Positions 35,560 through 50,155 are shown, counted from the first letter of the stretch. The stretch is 64,000 nucleotides of DNA from Diphasiastrum complanatum (GCA_029204225.1 CM055107.1:48594550-48658549); one strand, 5' to 3'. Notes: a model not told the origin generated them from the sequence alone. A program made the numbers and translations.

Positions 35560-37110
35560 TTTAGATATGCTGCCTGGCTTACAGTAATCCTTCTGCTTGC
35601 ACAATCTCTAGTGATCTCCATACCAAGTAGGTAATGAACTGGTCCTAATCATCATTTTTAATTGTTGTGACAATAGAGACTTTGTCTTGTGCAATAACTG
35701 AGTTGAGTTGCTGATGATTAAAGATTTACCGACACAGTAGGCTACTATCACATATCTTGAGCCTTTGTTGTTGAGGTACACATTTGAGTCTACAGAGCAT
35801 GAAGTAAAATCGTGCTACAAAAAGAAGTAATTGATTCGTTTATGCCAGGCACTAGGAGCTTGCTTGAGGCCATAAAGTGCCTTCTGTAAATTGCACACTA
35901 AATGATCTTGGCCCTGAAGGACATAACCTTCTGGTTGATGAATGAAAATGTCTTCTTATATGAATCCATGAAGGAATGTCATTTGGATGTCCATATGATG
36001 AATGTTCAGATCCTCTGCAGTAGCTATGTCCAGCAAGGTGCAAATAGATCGATGTTTACCACTAGAGTGAAGGTGTCAGTGTGATCTATTCCATAAATTT
36101 GTATATAACCTTTAATCACTAAACGAGCTTTCCATTTGGATATTGATCTATCTGGTTTAAGATTTAGTTTGAAGATCCACTTACTGTCAATAGTTTTTAA
36201 ACTTGCAAGAGGACTAACAAGACTCCAAGGTTGTTTTTCATTAATGAATAGTACTCAACATCCATAGCAGCTTCCATTTGTCTACATCTGACAGTGACAG
36301 AGCTTCTACAATAGAGGCTGATTCATCATGAGTCCCTGAAGACAATGTACTTAGATTCGGTTGTTGTGAGGTTTGAGAAAAGATTTTTACATGGTGTCAT
36401 GTGTTATGAAGCACTTGAATCGAGATACTAGTCATAGGCATCTTTATTTGATTGATCTTGTACCATCACTGCCTTCTCATCTTCTTGTGAATTTCTAACA
36501 GAGTCATAAACTCCTTTTTTGTGTTGTTGCATTTTCTTCCTCATTTCGTTGTGCTTGAGGACCCGACAATCTTTGATGTCGTGATTAGATCTCTTGTAGT
36601 ATCTACAAAAGAGTTTGGTCTTCACAGGCTATTGTTGTCGATGTTGTTGTTGTTGCATTTAATCTGGTTGCTCCGCCTTGGTCTCCTTATCCTTTAAGTT
36701 CTTCTTCTTGGACTGCTGCTGATTAGAGTACATGGCTATTGACTTGGTACTCGATAAGCTCTTTCTCCTAAGTTTTTCCTACAATCTTCTGGAGCGATAG
36801 CGCAAGAGTATTCTTAAAAGCAACACTAGATTTTCATAAGAGAGTGGAAGATTGTTGAGAAGAGACATTGTAGAGTCTTCTTCTAAAATAGGAGAACATA
36901 TGGCAGCTAGTTGATTCAGCAACTGCTTGAATTCATTCAAATGATCAATGACTGAGGTTCCTTCGCTTCTTTTGAGAGTAAAGACCTTCTTTTTCAAAAA
37001 GAGACGAGTCGATACATCTGAACTCACATAAATGCTTGCTAAAATAGCTCACGCTTCTTTGGAGGTGGTACTATTTGATACACGAGGTATCTTTCAGATT
37101 CAAGGATATG
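35560..37110 (-). pseudogene. copia fragment: gag joined to RT
   Basis: On the minus strand, gag lies at 37110-36600 (STRLFLKKKVFTLKRSEGTS, NQLAAICSPILEEDSTMSLL). A zinc knuckle at 36610-36565 reads CRYYKRSNHDIKDC, with the second cysteine replaced by tyrosine. From about 36360 down the reading is the linker and RT (MDS-K-TFSFINQ region, 35900-36050; ALYGLKQAP-type region near 35870). Protease and integrase are missing, so the element is an internal-deletion derivative. It resembles the 28-32 kb element. Confidence 0.75.
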
Positions 37111-37143
37111 ATGGCAAGAGCTTTGCCATCATTTGCAAGAGAG

Positions 37144-37147
37144 CAGG

Positions 37148-37186
<39 letters not shown>

Positions 37187-37252
37187 TGTGTAGGCAGGTA
37201 TAGAGCGCACGAGAGCAGGGGTAGAGAGAGAGAAAGAGAGAGAGAGAGAGGT
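37144..37252. repeat. (GA)n microsatellite
   Basis: Two GAGAGA tracts at 37150-37183 and 37224-37250 are separated by a partial duplication of GAGCAGGGG(C/T)AGAGAG. 37253-37900 has no recognised gene. A poly-C run at 37277-37285 and a GC-rich block at 37310-37380 are present. Confidence 0.85.
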
Positions 37253-37904
37253 GTAATGTTTTAAATAAAATTTAGCCCCCCCCCTAAACCGTTTTGGCAT
37301 TTTATTGGGCCGTGGGCGAGCCTGGGAGGGCGAGCCCATGGCTTAATAAAAAGCCAAAACAAGCCTTCCCAGGCCCGTTACCTTTCATTATTAGCAAGTT
37401 TTTGGTATACGGTTTTTAAAGCATAGAGCATAGAAGTTACGTATGCATGGCTGTAGAGCGTAGAGGTTACACGAGCAGGATGTAGGCCATGAAAATGCAA
37501 TGATGAGTAACACACCTCCTGAAATTATGAGGACAATTGAGAATGTGAGTCCTTTACTCTCATTAGATGACAATTTGGAGAAGGTTAGCCTGCGAGAAGA
37601 ACTAAAGGAAGAAGCAAGTTCGAATACGTAGTTTTGTGAAATAACTTAGCAATGAGCTTTTTCTAATGCTATGACCTCTATCCTAATTGTAATATACTCA
37701 ATATTCACTATAATGTATCAGGTAATTTGATCATATCTAGTTGCTAGATAGATGGATTTGACAAAGTCTATGCTCCAAATTTTGAAAATAACTTGCTAGT
37801 GTACTTTGATATATTGCCTGGAGTAATACTAACATATTCATTACTTATTTTATGAATTCAAATTTTTTGTGCACTAATAAACTAATCTATTCAACTGCAT
37901 GCAG

Positions 37905-38160
37905 TACTTGATGATATGGATGATATATTGACGAAAGTGGATAGGGTTCAGAAATTTTTGAACCAATCCAAGCAAGAAGCTACAACACATGGTATTAAAT
38001 AAGTGTCGTGTCCTTGTCGTGATTGTTTGAGATGTCGTATGAAGAGTTTAGATGAGGTTGAGCGACACTTGATCTTAAATGGACCAGAGCCCTTTCTTGA
38101 TCCACGAATGGAGAAGGAAAAAAAGGTAAAACTCATAGAAAATATACATAAAATGTTTCA
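37905..38160 (+). pseudogene. CACTA transposase-associated N-terminal domain
   Basis: The plus-strand reading VSCPCRDCLRCRMKSLDEVE followed by RHLILNGPEPF matches the transposase-associated (PF13963-type) zinc-binding domain found at the N-terminus of CACTA TNP2 proteins (CPCxxC...V..HL...G). A stop (TAA at 38000-38002) precedes it in the same frame. A SET-domain reading begins about 300 bp downstream on the same strand. The TNP2 catalytic region is not present here. Confidence 0.65.
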
Positions 38161-38279
38161 CCAAAAAAAAAAAATTCATGTGCTTTTCAACACTTTCTAG
38201 TTTACAAATTATAAATAATATTTTATTATTAATTTGCCTAAGCTTTGTACATAACACCTTTCAGTGTCATCAGCTTATC

Positions 38280-38896
38280 TTCAAAAGATAAGAAGCAATG
38301 TCAAGGAATTGTCAGATCAACATGTGCATCCAGGTATTTCTCCTTTTTCTGAAAGACGAAGAATTATTGATTTTGATCCTACTTCCAATGTAGTTTGGAA
38401 TAACGAATTGCAATTCCCATGGATGTAGCATTTGAGTAATATAAAAAAACATATATAGTAAAAAAATCTGGAATAATTGACATTGCCGGTGAGGGCTTGT
38501 TTGTGTTAGAAAATCTACATAAAGATGATATATTGTTTCCTTATGGTGGACCTCAATATAAACTTCAACATTGGAAACAATTTATGCCTTTTATCTAAGA
38601 ATGAAAACTTATGCCCTAGTTGAAAATGATATGTGAGGTGTTTCTGAAAGTGAGATTCAAATAATCATGGGAGATGTGGAACAGGGAAATGTAGCAGGTT
38701 ACATTAATAGCTCAATTTTCAATAAGGCCTTGACAAACGTCAAGTGGGAATATGCTCCATTTCTCAAACCTTGGAGATCTCAAAATAGTACAAATCCACA
38801 TGATTATGGGTCTGTAGCAACAATTGCCACCAAGGACATAGAAGCAGGGAGTGAGTTATTTACAGAGTATCCGTTTGACAATTTGTTAACAATATA
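38280..38896 (+). pseudogene. SET-domain protein, broken copy
   Basis: The first part (38458-38600) reads SGIIDIAGEGLFVLENLHKD and DDILFPYGGPQY, the start of a SET domain. After a stop and frame change it continues from 38601 as MKTYALVENDM-stop. From 38667 it gives GNVAGYINSSI, TNVKWEY, VATIATKDIEAGSELFTEYP. This is the SET core with the family NHSC motif as NSSI and the C-terminal tyrosine (TEYP) present. It is homologous along its length to the ORF at 61936-62541 (shared YxGPQY, YINSSI, ELF..Y). SET domains transfer methyl groups to lysine, usually on histones. This copy has at least two lesions. Confidence 0.75.
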
Positions 38897-38959
38897 GCTA
38901 TTTCCAATGGTTGTGGATGATCACCATCATATCGGTTCATTATAATGAAAACTACATGG

Positions 38960-38988
38960 CAAGTGTTGTGTGTGTGTGTGTGTGTGCA
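38960..38988. repeat. (GT)n microsatellite
   Basis: A GTGTGT tract of about 25 bases lies just downstream of the SET-domain remnant. It is non-coding. Confidence 0.85.
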
Positions 38989-39148
38989 TGTTTAAATCAC
39001 ATTTTAGTGTTTCTTTGAAAATTTTTAAGCTTCTCTCTCTCATGATGATATTCATTAGCATGACATTTTTCCTAAAACAAGCTTCAATTCCATAATCATT
39101 TATTAGTACAGAATATTTTCAGGCAATTGTGTACTATTTTCAACCTAC

Positions 39149-39152
<4 letters not shown>

Positions 39153-39231
<79 letters not shown>
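39153..39231. repeat. (CT)n microsatellite, about 79 bp
   Basis: An uninterrupted CT run of nearly 40 units directly precedes the open frames of the next element. It is prone to length change. Confidence 0.95.
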
Positions 39232-39234
<3 letters not shown>

Positions 39235-39239
39235 CAAAG

Positions 39240-40277
39240 CAAAGGCAATTATCAAGGATTATGAGAAAGCAACCACTCAAGTGTTGGAATCCGGGCCACA
39301 AATCCCAGTCTCAGTCATGCCGCAATTCTCCCCTCAGCACCAGGATCAGGGAGGTACGAATATAGGGTTGGATGCGAGCATAGATCAGGGTGGAGCTCCT
39401 GAAATTTCAGATAAAACGGACACCCAAGCTGCTAAAGCCGGTCCATCAGGGACCAGAGTGTTATTTCAAAAGCCGATCACCATCAAGGACCATTTGCAAA
39501 AAATTTTACATTAACATCCACATATGTCCTCAAGGGGTGGTTGGGTGATCAAATTCAAAACCTCTAAGAGAGAGGTTGAAAAAGACTTGGATAAACTACT
39601 GGCATTGGGAGAGCAGCCAGCTTGGCACACCGTTTTCGAGAAAGCTCCAGATTCTATTACGAGCTATGTTGCCAACCCTCGCCAATTGCGAGTCGATCCA
39701 TATTATTTGTCGATGCCACGACATAATAAATGGAAAGATTTGGGCATGGATCAAGTCAGCATCCACACCCCAAATTGGCCCAACAATCACCAAACCTACA
39801 ATTGGCAGATATCGGTGGATTTTCTCCGAGCGCTCCAATTTTATAGTACTAAGTATCGGAATTTCACCAGACCCAACTGTGCGATAATCAGCTATCTTTT
39901 CCAATAATTTGTCCAAGTTGACAACCGTTGTAACGAGATAGGATGATTGCCTACCACCCTTGGCATTCAATCCAAATCTTCCCATGGCGTCAGATAAAGT
40001 CCAAGACCAGTTGCCAATCGCCAGACTATATTATTGTGCAGCCATGTTGGGAGGTTCTTGGGAATCACGATTTGTGGCCTAGATAACTTTGAATTGGATG
40101 TCGGCGCAAATAAGTGTTTTTTTTCACACAAATATGATTTGAATGTGGAGTGCTTTGAATTCATGGAGAAGGTGCAGTACCATCTCATCAAGGTATGATG
40201 CAAGGCCAACCAGAGCCTGAAATGAATAAATCTCACGAGGTGTCATGGGACCACCACCAATTTTGGTGGGAGATACT
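39240..40277 (+). pseudogene. Unrecognised internal ORFs of an LTR element
   Basis: Two consecutive plus-strand frames (39257-39514 and 39524-39907) read as one protein broken by a stop: QIPVSVMPQFSPQHQDQGG, KPITIKDHLQKILH, GGWVIKFKTSKREVEKDLDK, WKDLGMDQVSIHTPNWPN. A third piece near 40070-40200 reads LDNFELDVGANKCFFSHKYD. The region ends in a purine-rich GGTGGGAGA directly before the LTR start at 40278, so it is probably the internal part of an LTR element. It could be gag of a divergent or non-autonomous element. I see no protease, RT or integrase motif. Confidence 0.5.
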
Positions 40278-40991
40278 GTTGGAGGGTTTGCGGATCCCAA
40301 TTCAACCCCAACTCTAGTTAATAAGTGAGAGAGATTTGGCTCCATGCATGTGTAAGTCCAACTCGATGATCACATAGTTATTTGATAATTAGAAAGTCAA
40401 TAAAAGGACTTTAGGCCTTTTTGCGGGACTTTCGATGTCGCAAGACCTAGATGTCAAGTTAGTGAATAAAGTTGGGACTCCCACCAAAATTGGCTCAAAT
40501 TCAATTTCAAATTGGTTCCCTCCAATTATTAAATGGGTCCCCACTCTTTTTTCTAGGTTTGAATAGTTAGGGAAGTAGAAATGGGCCAATAGTATTTTGA
40601 GGCCAAGGCCCTCCCTCTCCACTATAAATAGGGGCAAACTTGAGTTTGGAAACCTTGTTCATATTCTCATTTCAATACAAGCAGATTAATTCTCTTATGG
40701 AATGGACTTGTGAATTTCCTTGCTCTCTATCTCGTTTTCTCCATCTCTCATGTTTTTGTTATATTTGTTAATTGTTGGAGTTGTTGCTTATTGGGATTGA
40801 ATGTTCTTATGATTTTTGTGAGAGAGAAAGGGAGAGAGAGAAGAGTAAGTTTTTCTATTATTGTGGATTGTAGGGTTAACGGATCTAGTGGTAATCTGTA
40901 GTGTTAATAGTGTAGTGTTAAAGCTTAGGGTTAATGGATGTTAGAGTTAGATGTCAATCTTGCTATAATCTGAAATATGCTATTACTCTCA
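40278..40991 (+). repeat. ~710 bp LTR, copy 2 (plus strand)
   Basis: It starts TGTTGGAGGGTTTGCGGATC and ends ATTACTCTCA, with the TATA box ACTATAAATAGGGG at 40621-40634. It matches the minus-strand LTR at 34846-35555 and the plus-strand LTR at 63079-63735. A polypurine-like GGTGGGAGA lies immediately upstream, which fits a 3' LTR of the element whose interior is 39.2-40.28 kb. Confidence 0.88.
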
Positions 40992-41420
40992 TGGGATCGA
41001 ACCCGAAGTGCCTTGAGATCCTCGAGTTCCTCTCCTTCTACATCTTCCCCTACTAATACCATACGACTTTCTTCTCCCTTCTCAGCCAGATCTATCTCCT
41101 TCGTATGGGCAGGACCTTCATAAACATTGGCTCCTTGGGAGGTTTCTTCTATGGGTTCTCTCTTTGCCCTGGGCATAACCACTACGACTTCATCCATCTC
41201 ATAATCCTTGAAATATTGTGGCACATCATGCATAAGTTTGGGTTCTTCTATGGCGCCTTCTTGGATTTTATCTTGTAACTTCTGGTTGGTCATCAAATCG
41301 GTCTTGATCCCTCTTTTATCACTCTTAGCCTTCCACTCAGTGGTTTTTGCCTTATATAGGGGTTTATGTTCACAGCGCGCTAGTGGGTGGCTAATTGTTG
41401 ATACCCAATCTTTTTAGAGT
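40992..41420 (-). pseudogene. Acidic reading frame of unknown origin
   Basis: The minus-strand frame 41296-40931 contains PKLMHDVPQYFKDYEMDEVV, RAKREPIEETSQGANVYEGP and EDVEGEELEDLKALRVRS. It is highly acidic and reads into the LTR end. It looks like a retroelement linker or gag tail and may belong with the gypsy protease at 43.7-44.2 kb on the same strand, but this is inference only. 41420-42400 has no recognised gene. Confidence 0.3.
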
Positions 41421-42399
41421 ATGGTCAAGTTTTCTGATGCTCTTTGATGGTTTCTTCATACCAAGATCTGCAAAGGTGATCGGAGCTTTTTTCTTCAAAG
41501 ATTCTCCTGTGGGGAATCTGAAGTAACTGGCTCTTTTCCCTTGGTGTTCATAGGCAACTCTGATCGTGGATCAGGTTTTAGATCTTTCACCATCTTTATG
41601 CTATTGTCCCATAATGAGATTTCTAGCTTATGAAGAGCTTCATCCTTAGCTAGGTCCCAATCTATGTGAAAGATTTCAGATCCTTCAGATCCAATCTACG
41701 TGAATGATCTTTGGTTAGAAAGAGAAATACACTATCAATCTCACCAATGTAGAAAAATCAGCATCTACACACAAATTGAGATGCAAACACCAATAGAACT
41801 TGATCAAACTTGAATGAAATGATTATGTACTGCTGCTGTCCGTACAAAATCAGCAAGCTACTGTATTTCACACATGTGGATCCAAAAATAGCAAATATAG
41901 ATCATTCTACACATAGAATTGCAAGCAATCACCAAGATAGTGCACCAATGGATAGTAGAACCCAAAAGAACCATGTATAAGCATGAAATGAGATAGAGAA
42001 GATAGAAGATTACTCTCTCCATGAGTTACATCCTTTTATAACAGGTCCAAACCCTATTTGGCCACTTGGCTTTCTCTCCAAAATGCTAACCCTACTAATT
42101 TTGGGTCTAGATTCAATGTACCCAACTATTCAAATTGAATATACTCAAACTCGCATTCTAACTTTCCACACTTTCAAAAAGTGTTTATTCAAATGAAATT
42201 TAGACTAATGAAATTTGAAAAGTCAACCTATAAGTCTAAAACAAGTTTTGGCCTCGATATGCCAAATATGGAAATATTGCAAAATGTGATGAAACTAGTT
42301 GAATCTTTCACACTCCCTCTTCAACTAATTTTAGCATAGACTTTGATAATTCTCCAAGCGAAGTCCTATGCTCCATGAACAAGTCTTTTCCCAATGCTT

Positions 42400-43084
42400 T
42401 GGTGAAGATATCAGCTACACATTCCCTCTTGACAAATAAAATTAGATTGAGAAGATCTAATGACTTCTATTCCTAAAATGTAATGCAAATTACCAAGATC
42501 ATGCACCTTAAACTCCTTCTTAAGAGCATTCTTGATATCCTCCACATCTTGATTGTCTCCACCACTCCAGATGATATCATCCACATAGATCAGCAAGATG
42601 GTAACATCATTTCCAGCAAACCTATAATAAAGTGAATGATCATACTCACTCATAACAAAGCCTTGAGAGAGTAAAAAAGTGTTAAGCTTAGCATACAACT
42701 CCTTGGTGCTTGCTTAAGGCCATACAAACCCTTTTGTAGAAGACACACATGATTTGGCTTTGTTGATGAAATGTAGCTCTCGGGTTGCTCCATGTACACT
42801 TCCTCCTCAAGATCACCATTCAAGAATGCATTTGAAATGTCCATTTGCCATAGATCCCATCCATAAAGTGTAGCAAGTGAAATGATGACTCGAATGCTTT
42901 GAACAATGTTAGCATGAGCATCCAACAAGCCATTAAAAATCACTTGAATAAGCTCTCCTTGCTTAATGCTTTCATCCATGCAAGCTAACTCATCATTCAA
43001 TGCTTTCATTCTCAAAACAAAAGTATTTGGACTTTCTTCATTTTTTTTCAAACAAGAAAACATTTGCCTTCTTAGAGTCAACAC
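42400..43084 (-). pseudogene. copia remnant with gag fused in frame to RT
   Basis: The minus-strand ORF 43084-42650 starts with gag sequence (LTLRRQMFSCLKKNEESPNT, FVLRMKALNDELACMDESI) and passes without a break into RT (YGWDLWQMDISNAFLNGDLE, VCLLQKGLYGLKQAPRS). Protease, integrase and the RT fingers have been removed by an in-frame deletion. RT continues in the next frame (42698-42411) with LNTFLLSQGFVMSEYDHSLY, LIYVDDIIWSG (catalytic YVDD) and LGNLHYILGIEV. Confidence 0.88.
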
Positions 43085-43750
43085 TCTAAGTTTAGGATAG
43101 TAGATACCTCACCTCTAATTTTTATGTCTCAAGCTAGTTGGAATTTGATTCATAATATGCAAGTTTGGTCCTTATCGCCTGACTTGGGTCATTGAATTGA
43201 CCCAGGTGAACTCCTTATTGATGGAATTGACTCCCATCACATGAGATAGGTCAAATTTGAAGCCTATTACTCATGATAGCACAATTTTGGACTTGATCAC
43301 TTAAGGTTGCTCATTGAGTGGTCAAATATTTAAAGGAATATTCTATTTAGGATATTGTACAAATTGCTCAATTTATATGTCTATCACTCACAATAGCTCA
43401 CATTTGTCACTTATGCTATGAGTTTGGTGCTTATCACTAGACATGGCTCATCAAATGCAACCAATCTATATTTTGGAACATTCAGGTTGATTCATCTTGA
43501 TGGAATATGGATTCAAATAGAATATTCCAAAGATTGCTCCCAATTTCGATCGAAAACTCAAAAAATGAGGTTGATTGGCATGAAGCAATGTGAATTTTTT
43601 TTAATTCTAGAGCCAAAGGATTTATGATGGTAGTTTGGCAACTCAGGCTTGCCACCCTCAGAACCTATAATATCTCTCTCATATATGTTAAGGCTATAGA
43701 TCAATGAACAGTTCTTCTGTTAGATCAGTTAGGCAAGAGTAGCTTCAGGG
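43085..43750. other. Region with no recognised gene
   Basis: The sequence has loosely repeated phrases (TTGATCACTTAAGG, CTTATCAC, GCTCA) but no clear tandem array, and no recognisable protein. Confidence 0.5.
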
Positions 43751-44185
43751 TCAGTTGGGAGCTAGACTGTGACTCCAGTTTATGATATCAGTAGATTTAA
43801 CATAATGACCTTTTTTGTGGCTAGACTGGTATGGTTCAAACACTGAGTTGGTGGTCGAGGAACCTTCGTCATGGATGTGTACAGGTTTGAGTTTGCCCAT
43901 TGAATCAATGGTGACAAAACTGCCATGATTTCCAAAAGTGACTCGGCCTTTCCTCCAGTCATGAACGACTCTTGCATTGGTGAGCCACATACGACCAAGT
44001 AGTAATTCATATGAATAGGCATTATTGGGAATATCAAGTACTACTAGATCGACAAAAAACTTGAGACCTCCTAGTTTGATCAGCACTTGTGGAAGGAAAC
44101 CGGTAGGTCGGACCACACTTTGATCAGCCATTCGAAGCTGACAAGTGGGTTTGGCCAGCTTGTCTCTTAGATTCCATTCTAGCAT
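43751..44185 (-). pseudogene. gypsy-type retropepsin (aspartic protease) fragment
   Basis: The minus-strand ORF reads CQLRMADQSVVRPTGFLPQV, LIKLGGLKFFVDLVVLDIPN, SYELLLGRMWLTNARVVHDW and RKGRVTFGN. This matches the body of the retropepsin-like domain of plant Ty3/gypsy polyproteins (flap region, VDLVVLD, ELLLGRxxL). The active-site DSG segment would lie just upstream and is not visible. No RT follows, so it is an isolated fragment. It is the only clear gypsy coding piece in the window. Confidence 0.7.
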
Positions 44186-44189
44186 GTCA

Positions 44190-45625
44190 AGCAGTTGGTA
44201 GTTAGGTAGATAATGTGATTGTGTTTAGGCTGAAATGATGCGAGTGATAGTTGATAGCAACGTGTTAGCTATTAGATATACATGAGATACTCTGGCAGTT
44301 AATATATGCCTTTTGTGAGTATCATAGAATGAGATCAAAGAGATTGTGTGTGCTGTCAATCTCTGTGAAGAGATCATGTATATTAAATGATAGATGAAGC
44401 TTTTTAGTAGGATGAAGATTTCCTGTGTGTACAACTGAATGATTGATGTCTGATACGTCCTTTGGTTGCATGCATTAGACTTAACAAGGGTTATGGGCCC
44501 ACTACATGCATATCTTGAAGTCAAAATTCTGCTAATTTCATCACAGAGATTGACAACACACACAATCTCTTCCATATCTTGAAGTCGAAATTCTGCTAAT
44601 TTCATCACTAAATGGACATCACCAAAAGTGAGCTATCCCACAAGATGCTATATCAAGTGATATGGACGAAAATCAAGCAAGAAACTTGAGTTATATAAGC
44701 ACGCACGATATGATAAGCAGGGCTCTTTGAGCTGGTGAGCACGATATGGTGGACAAAGAAAGGATGACGAGCAAGGGGAGGAAAATAGTAGACCAAAATA
44801 CCCATTAATGGGCATGGGGCTCCTTAATGGCTCGGTCGGTGGCTTGTCCATGGCACTTGCCCCCCATTTGGCCTGGGTAATAGGAGCCGCCGGCCTTACC
44901 CATAGATTGAGAATAATTGAGAGATGATAACTCTTGGATAGGTTGGTGGGTGGCCTTACTTTCTATCAAGAGCAATACAGAGGCAACTAGTGTGAATCTC
45001 AAGGCAATTAGGATGTTCTTTCAGTAAAGTTTTCAGATGTCACTACCTAATTGTAGATTTACTCCAAAGAATTATTATCACCATTATGTCGGTTTATGTA
45101 GAAATCTGCCGTTAAGTGGTCTCTCATGAAAGAGAAGTATAAATGTGCATATTGTAACAACATGCAATCATTACTCGAATTATTGGAGAGAGGAGTGAGA
45201 ATTGATTGGGATGGATATTTTGAGGTATATATGGCTTTAAAATATATTTTAACTTCACTACATTCATGTGGTCTGACTTTCACTCTCATCACATTTCTAA
45301 AATAACTGACTCATCTTCCATTGGTTTGATGCAAGTATTGCAGTCCCAATCCCATGGATCGCAGTCACATGAGTCCGATCGCGATGTCAATTGCCAAGAC
45401 GAGGACGACTCAGCTGGATCTAATTAAGTGTTTCAATATTGTAGCATGCATCTCTACTCATGTCCTGTCTTGGTTTTCATCTCGAAGTGTGAGTATGCAC
45501 ACCTAATTAAAAAGATGAACCAGACCTCTTAGCGATTTGTAAGAAAAACACATTTGAGAGAAAACAGAATATTTCCCGCCATTGTCACACGAATTAGGGC
45601 AGCGTCCCCAATTCTTCCACATGGC
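44190..45625. other. No recognised gene; upstream region of GH9
   Basis: A ~35 bp unit (TATCTTGAAGTC(A/G)AAATTCTGCT and its tail) is duplicated at 44510-44546 and 44575-44608. The open frames here match nothing known. 45300-45625 should contain the proximal promoter of the GH9 gene and includes GC-rich TCCGATCGCGATGTC near 45377. Confidence 0.5.
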
Positions 45626-45633
45626 ACCCTTTT

Positions 45634-48347
<2,714 letters not shown>

Positions 48348-49049
48348 CTCAGTACAGAGAAAACTTTTGATTGCTAGCAAACCAAGAGATGAAAAAAAAA
48401 ATCTGATATAGATATAAAGGAGCGCATAAAACTTTACACGGTAGTATAGCTTGAACAGTTGCATGTTTTCTCAATTACAGATGCTTGAATAGATCCTGCA
48501 ATGTCTATGAATATCTTATTTGAATTGGTGTCGAAGCAGCAAATTTGTAAGATTTTTTTTCTAAAATTCATGATCAAATCTTGAGTTAAGCAGTATTGTG
48601 AAGACTTGGATTTCTACACTTTACTTCAGGGCAGATTCGTTGTAGTTATGCAGTCTTATGAATTAGTTTACCTTGTAGGGTGTAATACATATTTATTTCT
48701 TTAGAGGTGATTATAGCAATGTATTGGAGTAAATCTACAATTAGGTAGTGTCATCTGAAAAATTTACTGAAAGAACATCCTAATCGTCTTGAGATTCACA
48801 CTAATTGCCTCTATATTGCTCTTGATAAAAAGTAAAGCCATCCACTAACCTATCCAAGAGTTATCATGGCAGACTGTACAGCAGGATCAGTTTTGAGACA
48901 GCATTCCGAATGCAGTGATTCCTGCAGTGATGGATCAACGAAATAGCATTGCGACTGGATTGCTTCATCAACAATCAGAATTGGAAGATAATAAGGCTCA
49001 TCATACTCACTTCCTTCCACATCACGTAGAGGAAGATCCTCTCTCCTCT
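48348..49049. other. GH9 3' flank and spacer
   Basis: 48348-48865 is the 3' flank that is duplicated at 9933-10385. 48866-49049 is unrelated DNA before the inverted copy. A ten-base match to the end of intron 7 (CATCACGTAG) occurs at 49020-49029, possibly a breakpoint microhomology. No gene is seen. Confidence 0.6.
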
Positions 49050-50127
49050 AAATTATTTTGAAAGTGGAATGACCCGTTTGTTGATAAAGCTTTACCTGGC
49101 GTCGTGCAAAAGCAGCAAGTCTGTTTGGCGTCACTGATGTGCCCCCGCAAGAAACTGTATCTGATGCTTTACGTAGGTAATCTGAATATGTTAGCATCAC
49201 AAATGCTGTATTTGTAACATACTGCAGATTTTCTGAGCTGTCGTGATACAACAAACCACCTGCACCAAGCGGGCCATCACACTCTCTCTCTCTCTCTGTG
49301 ATCATCTTATTTGCAATATGCATTTATCTTGCAAAGAAAACAGAAGCATTTTTGTTAAAACCTGGCGTTATAGTTGCTTGAGAATCTGGAATGTTTGGAA
49401 GGAACGAGCAGATACAATCATCTGCGCGAGCTTTAGATGCTAATTGCAGAGTTTTGTGCTTTCCAGAAAGAAACATCTGAACCATAATCATGAAGGAATG
49501 GTTAATACCACTGCGCGCTCATGTGCTAGTAAAAATATAAGCACCAAAGATTGCATGAAGCATCCGAACCAAATCTTACTAAGAATATCTTTGAGGATCA
49601 AAGGTCAACGTCTAATCAACGATTGTCTCGCTATCCATTATTACCTTAGATAATAAGACCTGAGCACCGCAATACTTGGTATCCCAGTCAAGAGAACTAG
49701 TAGCTTCCGGAGCAGCTTCAATGTTGTGGATGTGACTCAGGTAGCTTTTATCTCTTGATGCTTTCTAAAGCCATACAGCACCCCATAACAATTCATCCTG
49801 GCGAGATTGGCGACAATAATTCAATTCTTATCAGAATCAATGAAGCATTTCCCAGAAGGAGATAAAAGCTGACATTGAAAAGGTACGTCATATCCGGAAT
49901 AGAGTTGTAGAAGGGAGATACGGCCAATCCCAAAGCATCACTGTAGACACCCCTGTGCTGGTCCGCGAACGCAAAAACCTGCAGTGGAAGACCGATAATG
50001 ATCGCTTCACAAAAGTCTAGACGCAGAATGCACGTTTTAATAACTAATAATAACAAGTTGCCGTTGCTGAGTAGACAGCTTAATTCAAATCTTGCACATA
50101 GACGAAGATGAAGTTATGACAAGAATA
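49050..50127 (-). pseudogene. Inverted partial copy of the GH9 gene (exons 4-7 with introns)
   Basis: On the minus strand this matches 46825-47923 throughout, including introns. It covers exon 4 (VFAFADQHRGVYSDALGLAV), exon 5 (DELLWGAVWL then a stop), exon 6 (MFLSGKHKTLQLASKARADD) and exon 7 (GGLLYHDSSENLQYVTNTAF). Exon 7 differs from the gene at only about five of 162 bases. Exon 4 has lost a base and exon 5 has a TAG, so it cannot encode protein. Exons 1-3 and 8 are absent. It faces the parent gene across about 1.1 kb. Confidence 0.95.
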
Positions 50128-50155
50128 CATTTAGTTCGACAATGATTAACAGGCA

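Noticed and set aside
37100-37339. Serine/leucine-repeat ORF
   Set aside because: It is the translation of GA microsatellite tracts.
40992-41010. Primer-binding site TGGGATCGAACCC after the ~710 bp LTR
   Set aside because: It resembles a tRNA T-arm complement, not an acceptor-end complement, and differs in the other LTR copies, so it was not annotated as a site.
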